From positions 1 to 54,660 of the forward strand of contig JAMPAC010000011.1 of the NCBI GenBank assembly GCA_023667395.1: DNA of 54,660 bases, given 5' to 3'. The position numbers and the translations under genes were made by a program. Shown here one piece after another: positions 40,730 through 49,939 of this stretch; position 1 is the stretch's first letter, and each line of letters begins with the position of its first letter. This DNA comes from Blautia sp. (GTDB taxonomy: Bacteria; Bacillota; Clostridia; Lachnospirales; Lachnospiraceae). The notes below the pieces were generated by a model that searched no databases, was not told where the DNA came from, and saw only the letters and a list, made by a program, of their open reading frames with translations.

Positions 40730-43186
40730 TCATCCCGCCTTGATCGCGTTCCATGCCGCTTTGGTGACAGGGTCGAAACGGGTCTCATTGCTCTCGCCGA
40801 AATACCTGTGTACCCGGCCCCGCAGATCTTCATATGAGATCGACGGATTGTTCCAATAAATATCATATGCTGCAGAAAATACCAACTCATACCGGTAATT
40901 ATACAGCGCGCTGAAGTTCTGATAAAGAACGGGATTCGCCCTGATGATCTCCGATACCGTATCGCCGTCCAGGGTGCCGTTCCCGCTGACCACCCCGAGG
41001 GAGATCATCTTCGCCAGCTGCTTCTGCCCGTTTTCACCGTCTCCAAACTGATAACCGTTCATGGCATAATATATATTGATGATCGTCTGAACCGCTTCCA
41101 GGTCGTCCCCCAGCTTTGAAAGGTCATCACTGGACAGATACCTGCCGTCCGTATAGAACGAACTCAGGTCATCCGCGCTGAACATCGACGATGCGTATGC
41201 CTGCTGGAGCGCCTCCGCATTCAGTTCCGTCTCCAGACGCACGCTCAGGTTCGCCGTATCATCCGCGTAAAGCACATAAATATCCCTGTTCACGTCATTG
41301 GGAACCACTGTCTGGTACGTCAGTTCATACAGCTTCCCCTGCGCCTCATAAATACTCGTATAAATGCTCTGCAAGTCGTAAATGGACACTCTGTCATAAT
41401 ACGCGCCGCCGGTGGACTCCGCGATATTTTTCAGTTCACTGGAATAAACAGAATTCCCAAGACCGATGATATACACGGGAACCTTATAATAATTGGACAC
41501 ATCAATGACGTCCTGTGCGTTATAATCATATCCTGAACCGTAGGGCTCATTATGCCCGTCGGTGAATGCCACAACGCATCTCGCCCCTTCCGCAGAAGCC
41601 GTATAGACCACGGAGGAATACAGGGACTGATATAAACTTGTGCGCCCGTAACATGCAAGTCCCCATACAGCGTCTATGATGCGTTCCTTATCCGATGTAA
41701 ACTCCTGGTGTCTCTCATAAATGCTTCCGATCGTCGAAAGCCCCAGCTGCGTATCCGCATGGGTGGAATCCACAAATCCTTCCAATGCTTCCTGCATCGT
41801 TATGAAGTCATAGAACATACTACTGGACACATCCGCCACAAGATCCATGGTGAGCGAACCCCTGATCTGGGTGATGCCGGTAGCGTTGCACTGTGACCAC
41901 GTCCCGCCGTTTTCCTCATATACCATGAAGTCATTCAGCTGGAAATCATACTCGTCATAATGATAGGAACTCAGGTACAGCTTCACTTCATTCTCTCCGG
42001 ACACATCCGCCTGGATAAAACTGGCAATCTGCTCCCCCGCCCTGGATGCGGACTGGAACCTGTCCGACCACTCCTTCAGCTGGAGATATTTCATGCGAAG
42101 CTGCACATAATCCTGTTCCGCGCCGGACGCCTCGATCCCGTCCACGCAATCCCCGATCATATACGCTTCAAAGGGATGCGCCGCATATCCGCCCATGGCG
42201 GACCGGATACTTTGGGCATCCGACACATAGGCGGACGCTTTCGCCTCGTTATCGGCAATGATGACATCCCGCACCGCCGCGAAATCCCCAGACAGGCTCT
42301 CGCACTTCTTCTCGTCAAAAGCGGAAAGAGCCGCCTCCAGGTCTGATTTTATCTGCTGGTATTCCGTTTCATGGTCATCCAGGAAATAATGACCCTCCGT
42401 CTCCATCCGGCTGACGATCTCCTCGTACTGTGTCCGGTATCCGGCAACAGCCTCATTCATGCTCCTGATCTCGCCGGACAGGGTGTCCATTTCTTCCACC
42501 AGGCTTTTGGATTTCTTCTCGTCAAGATCGGACAGGGCATCCTCCAGATCGGATTTGATGCTCTGGTATTCCTCCTCATAGTCGCCCATGATATATTGGC
42601 CGTCCGTCTCCATCTGACTGACGATCTCCTCATACTGTTCCCGGTATCCGGCAACAGCCTTGCCCGCTTTCCTGATCTCGTCGGACAGATCTTCCATCTC
42701 TCCGATCAGGCGTTTATATTGCCAGAACCGGAAATGTGAAGCGGCGGCATCCGCAGTATCCAGAAGGCCGTCATACCCGCTTTCGTAATTTCCCAAGCCG
42801 TCATACTCCGTCTGCACTTCTGCAAAAACGGCCATGGTCTCTTTAAATTCTTTCGTCTTTACCAGACCATACCCGGCAACCCCCAGAAAGCCCATGATCA
42901 GCGCTGCTGCTGCGCATACCAGCGCGATTATCAGGGATTCCCGGCTTTTTCCGCCTTTTTCACCCTTGGGGGATTTCTGTTTGGATTTCCCCTGGGGTTT
43001 GCCGTTAGGTTTTCCCTGGGATGACGCCTGGGATGGCTCCTCAGGCGTCATCCCAGGCGGTATCGGCGACATATTACCAGCTTTGTTTTCCGGTTCCCGT
43101 TGTACGGCGGTTTTTACAGGCGCCCCGCAGTTGGCGCAGAATTGCTCTCCCTCCGAGATCGGGCTTCCGCAATTTTCACAAAACAT
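40730..43186 (-). CDS. Zinc-ribbon membrane protein with coiled-coil repeats and a VWA domain
   Basis: The 818-aa protein has a CENC...CANC zinc ribbon (3-20), a Lys/Gly/Pro-rich linker, one membrane segment (about 84-107), and two tandem 69-residue helical repeats (161-229 and 230-298). A VWA domain follows (about 447-615), with MIDAS residues DVSSS (452-456), Thr in YGRTSLY and Asp in FTDGHNEP. The C-terminal region (about 630-818) is unassigned. VWA domains bind ligands through a metal ion, so an outward-facing adhesive or assembly role is likely. The repeats match at DNA level (GACGATCTCCTC and CCGGTATCCGGCAACAGCC recur), so the duplication is recent. It is the last gene of the operon; GGAGG lies 7 nt before the ATG. 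Confidence 0.8.
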   Translation of the reverse strand: MFCENCGSPISEGEQFCANCGAPVKTAVQREPENKAGNMSPIPPGMTPEEPSQASSQGKPNGKPQGKSKQKSPKGEKGGKSRESLIIALVCAAAALIMGFLGVAGYGLVKTKEFKETMAVFAEVQTEYDGLGNYESGYDGLLDTADAAASHFRFWQYKRLIGEMEDLSDEIRKAGKAVAGYREQYEEIVSQMETDGQYIMGDYEEEYQSIKSDLEDALSDLDEKKSKSLVEEMDTLSGEIRSMNEAVAGYRTQYEEIVSRMETEGHYFLDDHETEYQQIKSDLEAALSAFDEKKCESLSGDFAAVRDVIIADNEAKASAYVSDAQSIRSAMGGYAAHPFEAYMIGDCVDGIEASGAEQDYVQLRMKYLQLKEWSDRFQSASRAGEQIASFIQADVSGENEVKLYLSSYHYDEYDFQLNDFMVYEENGGTWSQCNATGITQIRGSLTMDLVADVSSSMFYDFITMQEALEGFVDSTHADTQLGLSTIGSIYERHQEFTSDKERIIDAVWGLACYGRTSLYQSLYSSVVYTASAEGARCVVAFTDGHNEPYGSGYDYNAQDVIDVSNYYKVPVYIIGLGNSVYSSELKNIAESTGGAYYDRVSIYDLQSIYTSIYEAQGKLYELTYQTVVPNDVNRDIYVLYADDTANLSVRLETELNAEALQQAYASSMFSADDLSSFYTDGRYLSSDDLSKLGDDLEAVQTIINIYYAMNGYQFGDGENGQKQLAKMISLGVVSGNGTLDGDTVSEIIRANPVLYQNFSALYNYRYELVFSAAYDIYWNNPSISYEDLRGRVHRYFGESNETRFDPVTKAAWNAIKAG

Positions 43187-43213
43187 GTTTTATCCTCCGT
43201 ATCATGCCTGATC

Positions 43214-45256
43214 TCAATAAGAAAGGGACGGCTTGACGATGCATACCACATCCTCGTCGATGGCTTTCAGCTTCTTGCGGTCATACAGGTACAGGTCGCC
43301 CTCGTATCTGTTCAGATTATAGTCGTTAAGAACCAGGACTTCCTTCTCGCCGATCACATAATAATCATGCACATCCTCCGCGATCGCCACAGCCTTGCCG
43401 CCTGCATAGTACTGCAGGGTTCCGCGCTCTTTCTCATAATCATAATCGCTGTAAAAATAGTAGACTCCGGAAGCACTTGTACGCCCGGACAAATACACAT
43501 CGTCTGCGACCAATTTCCCATCCACATAAAACTCGCCTGTGCGATCCCGTGTGTCCACATCTGCATAGTACACATAGGAATCGCCTGCGAATCCCCAGCC
43601 GGAACCGTATGCATCGGACGCGACCTGCTCCGCGTCCGACAGCTTGTTCCCTTTCACCGTCACCAGGTACAGATCCCCTTCATATTTTTCATCATTGTAA
43701 TCATCAAGATACAGGATCCTGCTTCCGTCAGGGGATATCTGCCAATCATACATATCCTCCCCCTCAATATCAAGGGGGATTACTTTATCCTTCAGCGCCA
43801 GTGACAATATCATTTCCTCCGGCAACCGTTCGTTCAGGGCATCCAGACTGGATCCATTGGCATATATATCTGAGAGCGTCACCCTGTCAAAGTCTTCCGG
43901 ATCCAGTAATGCAAAGGCCAACGCCTCTGCATCAGAGGCCGCCTGATAGCTGTTTATTACCCCGACTCCGATCTCCGTCTCTTTCCTGCCATCAAAATAA
44001 CAGAACATCCCGAACAGTTTGGTGATGTCATCACTCGGAAACATGGGACTGCTGTAATCCCCTGCTTCGGAATCATCTTCAAAGAACATCTCTCTGGACA
44101 ATTCCATTTCCTTAAAATAATAGATGCAGCCTGAATCAAATACTCTGATCACACGAAACACATCGGAAGCAATCTTTTCACGCTCCTTGCCCACGCTGCT
44201 TCTGTAGAGATTACCGTCCTTTTTATAATATATCGTCTTAAAGTCATCTGATATATAACATATTGGTCTTTCATTGAAATAATAATACAAAAAATGGGTC
44301 GAAACATATGAGATGCCGCTGTCAATTTTCTCCTTGCCTTTTCCCATTGTCCACAGATACAGCGTTTCGTCATCATCAATATAATAAACCTGCTTACCGT
44401 CATCGGAAACATAAAATTCAGTCACATCTCCGGAAATCTTTTCCTTATCATCTTTTTTCATGTTATAAGAATAAAGTGTTCCGTTCTTCAGATATGTCAC
44501 ATAGGCGGCATCGTCGCTGACTGCATATTCGTATATGTCCGAATCGATCTTGACCGCCTCTTTCCCCAGCTTGGAAATCCTGCTGTAATAGATCGTCGGC
44601 CCGCTGCCGTCTCTGTAGAAAGAAGATCTGCCATCGCCCTTGTCGGGGAAGAAAAGATATTTTCCATCAGCGCTGATGGTAGTGTAGTAGGAAAGAAGTT
44701 CATCAATATCTACAAAATCATAATTATCCGCATCGCCCTTGATCAGATGCTCGGTAACCTGCAAGGGTTCTTTCGAATTCAGATTTGAGAACAATATCTC
44801 CTCGTCCTTCACATACAGCGCGCATTCCGGCTGCGCGCCGCCGCGCTTCCCTGCGGCGGAGAATATGCCGACGCACACGAGCGCCACAAGCAAAATCCCT
44901 GCCGCCGCAAGTCCGGCTGCAAGAACCTTTTTGTTCATGCCTGCAAGCAGGTTTTTGACAGGGTTTCCGCCTGCGGCGGAAGTCCCTGCCTGTTTTGATG
45001 CCGTATTGGAAGCCCCTGCCTGCTGCGCCGCGGCGCCAAGGCTGGCGCCGCAGCTGTCACAGAACCCCGTCCCTGCAGGAAGTTTCTTCCCGCAGCCGGG
45101 GCAGAATACATATCCCGCCGACTGCGCCTGAACAGGTTCTTTCACCGGCTCCTGAACGGCTGCCTGAGCTTTCTGCTCAGGGATTGACGTCCCGCAGTTT
45201 TCACAGAATTTGGAGCCATCCTCCAGTTCTTTTCCGCATTTCGGACATATGACCAT
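43214..45256 (-). CDS. Double zinc-ribbon membrane protein with beta-propeller-like repeats
   Basis: The 680-aa protein has two zinc ribbons (CPKC...CENC at 4-21, CPGC...CDSC at 52-69), an Ala/Gln linker, a membrane segment (about 110-134), and an outer domain of repeated Tyr/Asp-rich blades. Typical blades are YYTTISADGKYLFFPD, EYAVSDDAAYVTYLKN, EFYVSDDGKQVYYIDD and YDWQISPDGSRILYLDD. This is the WD40-like/DUF5050 propeller pattern. It lies 27 nt upstream of the VWA gene and is probably displayed with it. GGGAG is 7 nt before the ATG. Confidence 0.78.
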   Translation of the reverse strand: MVICPKCGKELEDGSKFCENCGTSIPEQKAQAAVQEPVKEPVQAQSAGYVFCPGCGKKLPAGTGFCDSCGASLGAAAQQAGASNTASKQAGTSAAGGNPVKNLLAGMNKKVLAAGLAAAGILLVALVCVGIFSAAGKRGGAQPECALYVKDEEILFSNLNSKEPLQVTEHLIKGDADNYDFVDIDELLSYYTTISADGKYLFFPDKGDGRSSFYRDGSGPTIYYSRISKLGKEAVKIDSDIYEYAVSDDAAYVTYLKNGTLYSYNMKKDDKEKISGDVTEFYVSDDGKQVYYIDDDETLYLWTMGKGKEKIDSGISYVSTHFLYYYFNERPICYISDDFKTIYYKKDGNLYRSSVGKEREKIASDVFRVIRVFDSGCIYYFKEMELSREMFFEDDSEAGDYSSPMFPSDDITKLFGMFCYFDGRKETEIGVGVINSYQAASDAEALAFALLDPEDFDRVTLSDIYANGSSLDALNERLPEEMILSLALKDKVIPLDIEGEDMYDWQISPDGSRILYLDDYNDEKYEGDLYLVTVKGNKLSDAEQVASDAYGSGWGFAGDSYVYYADVDTRDRTGEFYVDGKLVADDVYLSGRTSASGVYYFYSDYDYEKERGTLQYYAGGKAVAIAEDVHDYYVIGEKEVLVLNDYNLNRYEGDLYLYDRKKLKAIDEDVVCIVKPSLSY

Positions 45257-45269
45257 TGTCTTTCTCCCA

Positions 45270-46298
45270 TCAGTATTTTACATTAACCACATTCGTGATC
45301 TCGTCATTCACTATGTCAAAACAGCAGATGTACGGCGGTGTCTGTCCCACGATCACCGGCGTGTAGTAATGGCCGTCATCCGCATGAGTGATATAGTACG
45401 GCACCCCGTCCAGTTCCGGGAACATGCCCCTGATATCCTCGTAACTCCCCTCCACGAAACCGGAAAGGGATTTGCTTCTGACGATCGTGGCCTTGCTCTG
45501 GTCGCCTGCGGCATCCGAGGACGTCACCAGATAATAATAATTCTGCTCATGCCGCACCTGCACCATCCCTCCTAATTCCGCAGACACGGGATGTATCGCA
45601 ACAACCTTGAAATTGCTCTTGTTCACCACATAAATGGCGTTCCTGCCCATGCTTGGCAGATAGATCCGGCTGCCGTCGATGGTAAAGGATCTCGTATAGC
45701 ATCCGTCCAGATCCTTTATGTAAGCTGTTTTCTTCAGGGTGAGCGCCAGACCGTTGGACGCCCTCTTGTAAATATACATGGTTCCGGTCATGGAACTCCA
45801 CACATAGAACTGTTTGGTATTTGCGTCATACTCTATGTAATGAGGCCGCACACCCACATTGTCGAAGCACTCCACGACCTGGAATCCCGCTTCCGTCTTG
45901 GCATAAGTGACTAATCTGTTGTTATCCGTGTCAACGACCACGTAGATCGTCCCGTCCGTAGCAATGGCATGGGGTCTGTAAAGCTTGTCGCCCATGACCT
46001 GCCAGTCGCTGGGACCACGGCGGTAACTGTCTGCGTAAAGGATCTGATGGTGATAGGCGTCCGCGAGAAAGAATTCCCCGTTTGCGCTGTATACCTGGGT
46101 GGGTACGAAAAATCCCTCCGGATAGGGGTTCATTGTGCCATACCGGTATAGATCGCCCGGATTTGCTTTTGCACGCTCTTCCTCTTCCTCCGCCCATACC
46201 GTCAGCGTGGAAGCAGCGAACAGCACTGCCGCCATCAGGAGCACCAGCGCCCTCTTAATTAAGTTTCCCTGTCTCTTCCCTGTTTTCATTCTGCTCAT
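45270..46298 (-). CDS. Secreted NHL-like beta-propeller protein
   Basis: The 342-aa protein has a signal peptide or anchor (about 14-36, cut likely after VWA) and no zinc ribbon. Blades are visible as GEFFLADAYHHQILYAD, YRPHAIATDGTIYVVVDTDN and RSFTIDGSRIYLPSMGRN. NHL-type propellers bind proteins or glycans. Its ATG at 46298 overlaps the end of the phosphatase gene by 44 nt, with GGAGG 5 nt upstream, which ties its translation to that gene. An in-frame ATG three codons later is too far from the site. Confidence 0.75.
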   Translation of the reverse strand: MSRMKTGKRQGNLIKRALVLLMAAVLFAASTLTVWAEEEEERAKANPGDLYRYGTMNPYPEGFFVPTQVYSANGEFFLADAYHHQILYADSYRRGPSDWQVMGDKLYRPHAIATDGTIYVVVDTDNNRLVTYAKTEAGFQVVECFDNVGVRPHYIEYDANTKQFYVWSSMTGTMYIYKRASNGLALTLKKTAYIKDLDGCYTRSFTIDGSRIYLPSMGRNAIYVVNKSNFKVVAIHPVSAELGGMVQVRHEQNYYYLVTSSDAAGDQSKATIVRSKSLSGFVEGSYEDIRGMFPELDGVPYYITHADDGHYYTPVIVGQTPPYICCFDIVNDEITNVVNVKY

Positions 46299-47397
46299 CT
46301 TCTCCTCCCGTCACATGAATGATTCCTATATTTCCCTGAAACACAGGTGCAAATATATGCTCTTTCAGCCTGTCTGTCACATATCCATCCCAGGAAGAAT
46401 GCATATGCGCGGCAACGATCTGTACCACGTTGGAGTCCTCGTCATATATTTTATTGATCAGTTCCTGCGTCCACCCTTCCGGCACATAATTGACGCCGTC
46501 CTCACTCCAATAATATATTTTATTCCTTACTTGCATGGACAATTCTTCCAGCGAGTCATCGACCTCTGAATAAAAAGGAACATGGGACGCGATCAGGACG
46601 GGTTTCCCACTGTCAATGTTTCCGGCAATGATTTCATAATCTTCCTGGGAAATGGCCCGGTAAGACTGATTGATGCCCACAACCAGGAATTCGTCAAACT
46701 CGATGACTTTTTCCGTCACATCCCCGTCCAGCACAAAGGTCTGGAGCAGGAAACCGTCTGTGTCCGTAAACCCGCTGCCTCCATACCATCCGCCATAGTC
46801 GTGGTCGGACCGGATATACATGATCCTGTCATCCGGATATTTCAACTCACTCAAGCCGGATTTCAGGGCAAGTATATTGGAATTACTACAGTAATCCAGG
46901 ATATCTCCCCCGAAAATGACGGCGTCAAATTCATTATAATTGAGGTAGGCGATCACCTGCGGCCACAGATCCTCCGCATGGATCCCCTCTTCCGTCACGG
47001 AAAGCGTTTCATACCTTTCCTTTACCACCGCCAGATTGTCCTCTGTCACATCCCCCGATTTATGATCCGTGATCATGTGCACATCGTTGACAAACGCGAT
47101 CGCATATTCCCTTTCCAGTCCCGGGATTTCCACGGTGATCTCATCCGCCTTGAAATCATACTCGGGCGCCGGATAGACGATCTCTTCCTCCCCGGGCGCC
47201 TCCGTACTGTCCGGCACGGTTTCCCCCGGAACAGATTCCTCCGGCAAGGTCACTGCCGTCAGCGTTGCCGGCGTGGATTCCTCATCCTCCAGGACATCCC
47301 GGCTGGCCGCTTTCCTGGCTGCTACCAGCACCACAGCGAGCACAGCCGTCAACGCAATAAGTCCCGTGATTATTTTTAATAATGTATGTTTTTTCAT
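46255..47397 (-). CDS. Membrane-anchored calcineurin-like metallophosphatase
   Basis: The 380-aa protein has an N-terminal anchor (about 7-27), an acidic Thr/Pro/Glu linker, and a metallophosphoesterase domain outside. The motifs are FVNDVHM (D105, H107), IFGGDILD, RSDHDYGG in place of GNHD, ASHVPF and AAHMHSSW in place of GHxH. The variants are in the usual metal positions, so activity is plausible. Substrate is unknown; a phosphorylated surface polymer or lipid is possible. It starts 4 nt after the stop of the preceding double zinc-ribbon gene, with a weak ribosome binding site, so coupling is likely. Confidence 0.85.
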   Translation of the reverse strand: MKKHTLLKIITGLIALTAVLAVVLVAARKAASRDVLEDEESTPATLTAVTLPEESVPGETVPDSTEAPGEEEIVYPAPEYDFKADEITVEIPGLEREYAIAFVNDVHMITDHKSGDVTEDNLAVVKERYETLSVTEEGIHAEDLWPQVIAYLNYNEFDAVIFGGDILDYCSNSNILALKSGLSELKYPDDRIMYIRSDHDYGGWYGGSGFTDTDGFLLQTFVLDGDVTEKVIEFDEFLVVGINQSYRAISQEDYEIIAGNIDSGKPVLIASHVPFYSEVDDSLEELSMQVRNKIYYWSEDGVNYVPEGWTQELINKIYDEDSNVVQIVAAHMHSSWDGYVTDRLKEHIFAPVFQGNIGIIHVTGGEDEQNENREETGKLN

Positions 47398-47400
47398 CTG

Positions 47401-49113
47401 TTAATTTATGTAGGAAGGAATGTTATTCCTGATCCAGTCCCTTGTCGCCTGAGTAGTCCCGTTCCTGACGTCAACCTTGTACGCGTCCGCGCCGTCAAGA
47501 TCGTTAAAGTACCAGAACTTGCGGATATCCACTGTGGTGGCGGAATTCACGCCGGTATTCACGATGGACAGGTTCTGTCCCGCTTTCAGGTAATCGATGA
47601 TCGCATTGTAAGCATTCTGGTACGGAGCCACATCCTTCCCCGCCGCTTTGCCGTATGTAATGATATCCTGAAGCACCAGCAGGTTATAATCCGTTTCCGG
47701 CAATACCGCCACAGCGGAATCAAACGCCTGTTCGTTTGTCATGGAACCGTCCGCCACGCCGTTCTCACATCTCTTCCTTGTGATCCAGGCAAGACAGTAC
47801 ACATACCGGAGACGCAGGGGGTCATCCAGGTCGTCCAGATCGAACAACACCGTTTTTCCGTCTTTCTGCACGGAGTATGCCTGCTCGGCATATGTCCACG
47901 CCTCATCCCTCGACCACTGCTCCCTTTCGGTGATCTCATTGATCTGGCTGATGAACGTGTCCTTAAATCGCTGTACCACCCCGTCGCTGTATGCCGTGAT
48001 CTCGGAACTGTCCACGGTATATCCCTTTTCCGTAAGGGATTCCTCCGCTTCAAACACGGCGTTCAGCATCAGGTTTACCTGCTCGAATCCCGCGCTTCCG
48101 ACTGCCTGGTGTTCTATTCCCTTGCAGGATTCGATGGTGGCTTTGGAAGCGATGTCAAAGACATATGCAATCTTCTCCCCTGCTTCCTCCTTGAGGTTAT
48201 TCTCCTCGGCTATCGTCATATACTGCCGGATCAGATCCAGGCTCTGCTGCGTTGCCTCCGTATATGTAGCGGCATCCAGGGCCTGTTTTGCGGCTTCCGC
48301 CTGGCTGTCAAGGGCATTCAGCAACTCAGGATCGCCCTTTTTCTCCTCTTCATCCTCACTGGCAGGGGACTCGTCTTCCGTCTCCGTGCTCTCCGCCTCG
48401 TCCTCGTCTTCACTCTCGTCAGTGCTTTCGCTTTCATCCGTATCTTCCCCCTCATCGCCCAGGATCATGGCGATGGGATTCACGTCGAAAACATTGACCA
48501 ATACAAAATACCCGCCCACCATAAACGCAATGATGAGAACAAAAACCATAATGAGCACCAACGGCATCTTGCTCTTTTTTGCGGGATCTTTCTGCTTTTT
48601 GGAGGACTGTTTGTCTGTGGACTGCGGTGAAGGCGGCATCGGCGGCGGTGTGGGCGGCAGCGACAGCGGCATGTTCGGCGCCGGCTGTGACCCAGGCTGT
48701 CCGGAACCCTGTACCGGCTGCTGTACGTTCTGGGCGGGCTGTGGCGCGGGCTGCCATATGCTCTGCGTCGGCTTTGACACGGGCTGCCCTGCATCCTGTG
48801 ACACGCCCTGGGCAGGCTGCGACACGGGCTGCTGCACGCCCTGGACAGGCTGTCCCGCACCCTGCGCCGGTTGTGACACAGGCTGCTGTACGCCCTGCGC
48901 CGGGGGCGTCATAGGCTGCGGTGTGGACGAAACCTGGGATGTCCCGCATTTGGCACAGAACTTAGCGCCCGGCCTCAGCGGGGCGCCACACTTGATGCAC
49001 ACTGCGGATCCTGTCCCGGGCGCGCTTCCCACTGGCGTCTCTATCTTCGCGCCACAATGTGTACAAAACTTACTGTTATCTGAAATTACGGCATTACATT
49101 TTGGACAATTCAT
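47401..49113 (-). CDS. Double zinc-ribbon membrane protein with Pro/Gln-rich linker
   Basis: The 570-aa product is the first gene of the operon. It has two zinc ribbons (CPKC...CTHC at 3-20, CIKC...CAKC at 39-56), a Pro/Gln-rich repeat region (about 62-163, units like GVQQPVSQPAQ), a membrane segment (about 184-207), a very acidic Ser/Thr/Glu/Asp stretch (about 217-262), and an outer helical domain to the end. The outer domain (from about 265) resembles nothing I can name. The linker repeats are degenerate at DNA level, consistent with slippage. GAGGAG lies 9 nt before the ATG. Confidence 0.75.
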   Translation of the reverse strand: MNCPKCNAVISDNSKFCTHCGAKIETPVGSAPGTGSAVCIKCGAPLRPGAKFCAKCGTSQVSSTPQPMTPPAQGVQQPVSQPAQGAGQPVQGVQQPVSQPAQGVSQDAGQPVSKPTQSIWQPAPQPAQNVQQPVQGSGQPGSQPAPNMPLSLPPTPPPMPPSPQSTDKQSSKKQKDPAKKSKMPLVLIMVFVLIIAFMVGGYFVLVNVFDVNPIAMILGDEGEDTDESESTDESEDEDEAESTETEDESPASEDEEEKKGDPELLNALDSQAEAAKQALDAATYTEATQQSLDLIRQYMTIAEENNLKEEAGEKIAYVFDIASKATIESCKGIEHQAVGSAGFEQVNLMLNAVFEAEESLTEKGYTVDSSEITAYSDGVVQRFKDTFISQINEITEREQWSRDEAWTYAEQAYSVQKDGKTVLFDLDDLDDPLRLRYVYCLAWITRKRCENGVADGSMTNEQAFDSAVAVLPETDYNLLVLQDIITYGKAAGKDVAPYQNAYNAIIDYLKAGQNLSIVNTGVNSATTVDIRKFWYFNDLDGADAYKVDVRNGTTQATRDWIRNNIPSYIN

Positions 49114-49201
49114 GATTCGTTACTCCTCTGTCGTTTTATGGGTTAATTCTACTCTTTCGTCACAAGACTGTCAAGCAGTTTGTATTTCACGGCAGCCATC
49201 G

Positions 49202-49233
49202 TGTAACGGTTCCGTGCTCTGCCTGAACTATTA
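49202..49233. repeat. 12-8-12 hairpin repeat, copy 2
   Basis: GTAACGGTTCCG and CTGAACTATTAC surround TGCTCTGC, the same geometry as the perfect hairpin at 12,002-12,033 (which has TGCCCTGT). The arms here pair imperfectly, mostly by G-U. It lies in the gap between the envelope operon and the coiled-coil gene. Confidence 0.6.
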
Positions 49234-49241
49234 CGCCACCG

Positions 49242-49916
49242 TCAGCCTTTCGGCTCCGGTTTGCCCGGGGCGTCAGATTTCGGCATTGTGGGATGCTGCG
49301 CCTCCGGATCGTATTCCAGGTCGAACATATCCATGACGTCCGCCCCGAAAAGATCGTTCATATAAGAATAGATGGCATGGTTTTTCTGCTCCATCTCCTG
49401 CTTTTTGATCAGACGCTTTTTTAACTCAATGCGGATCTTCGTCACCCATCTCGCAATCTCCTGGATCTGCTCCGTATTTTCCTGCATATCGGCATAACAG
49501 AATTCCATGGTGGCAAGCATCAGCTGGATGTTCAGCCGGTCGATCTGCTTCGGGAGATCCAGCAGTTCATCCTCATATTCCTCCAGTTTCTCGTTGCTTT
49601 CCTCAATCTTCTGTTTATGCTGCTCGATCTTCTTCGTCTGGGCGCTGGTGGGATGGTCCCCGGCGGCGTCCACCATGGTGACGATCTCGCCCATCAGCTT
49701 TTTCTTCAGCTTCTTGATCTCTTTCTTTTCCGTGTTCAGCTTTCCCTGACGTTTTAACAGGGAATTCATCTCGTCCTCGATCTCGCTGACCGCTTTCCTT
49801 TCCTCCTCGTCCAGCAGGCGGTACCACTTATTGTCCAGCGTCAGTATCGGTATGTTCTTCCCCTGAAGCGCCGCTGTAAAAAGTTCCTTTTTCCCCTGGT
49901 CAACATTACGCTTCAT
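49242..49916 (-). CDS. Cytosolic coiled-coil protein of unknown function
   Basis: The 224-aa protein starts MKRNVDQGKKELFTAALQGK, then has a conserved-looking block ILTLDNKWYRLL and a long charged coiled coil (about 48-190), with KKEIKKLKKKLMG and KIEESNEKLEEYEDELL. The tail is Pro/Lys-rich. No membrane segment or catalytic motif is visible. AGGAGG lies 5 nt before the ATG at 49916; the GTG two codons earlier is inside that site. It is 23 nt downstream of rex and likely cotranscribed. Function unknown. Confidence 0.7.
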   Translation of the reverse strand: MKRNVDQGKKELFTAALQGKNIPILTLDNKWYRLLDEEERKAVSEIEDEMNSLLKRQGKLNTEKKEIKKLKKKLMGEIVTMVDAAGDHPTSAQTKKIEQHKQKIEESNEKLEEYEDELLDLPKQIDRLNIQLMLATMEFCYADMQENTEQIQEIARWVTKIRIELKKRLIKKQEMEQKNHAIYSYMNDLFGADVMDMFDLEYDPEAQHPTMPKSDAPGKPEPKG

Positions 49917-49939
49917 AAACACCTCCTGTCAGGCTCCGG

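Noticed and set aside
47741-49336. A 531-codon plus-strand frame rich in Ser, Cys and Gly
   Set aside because: It mirrors the Pro/Gln repeats and acidic stretch of the zinc-ribbon gene on the other strand and lacks a ribosome binding site.
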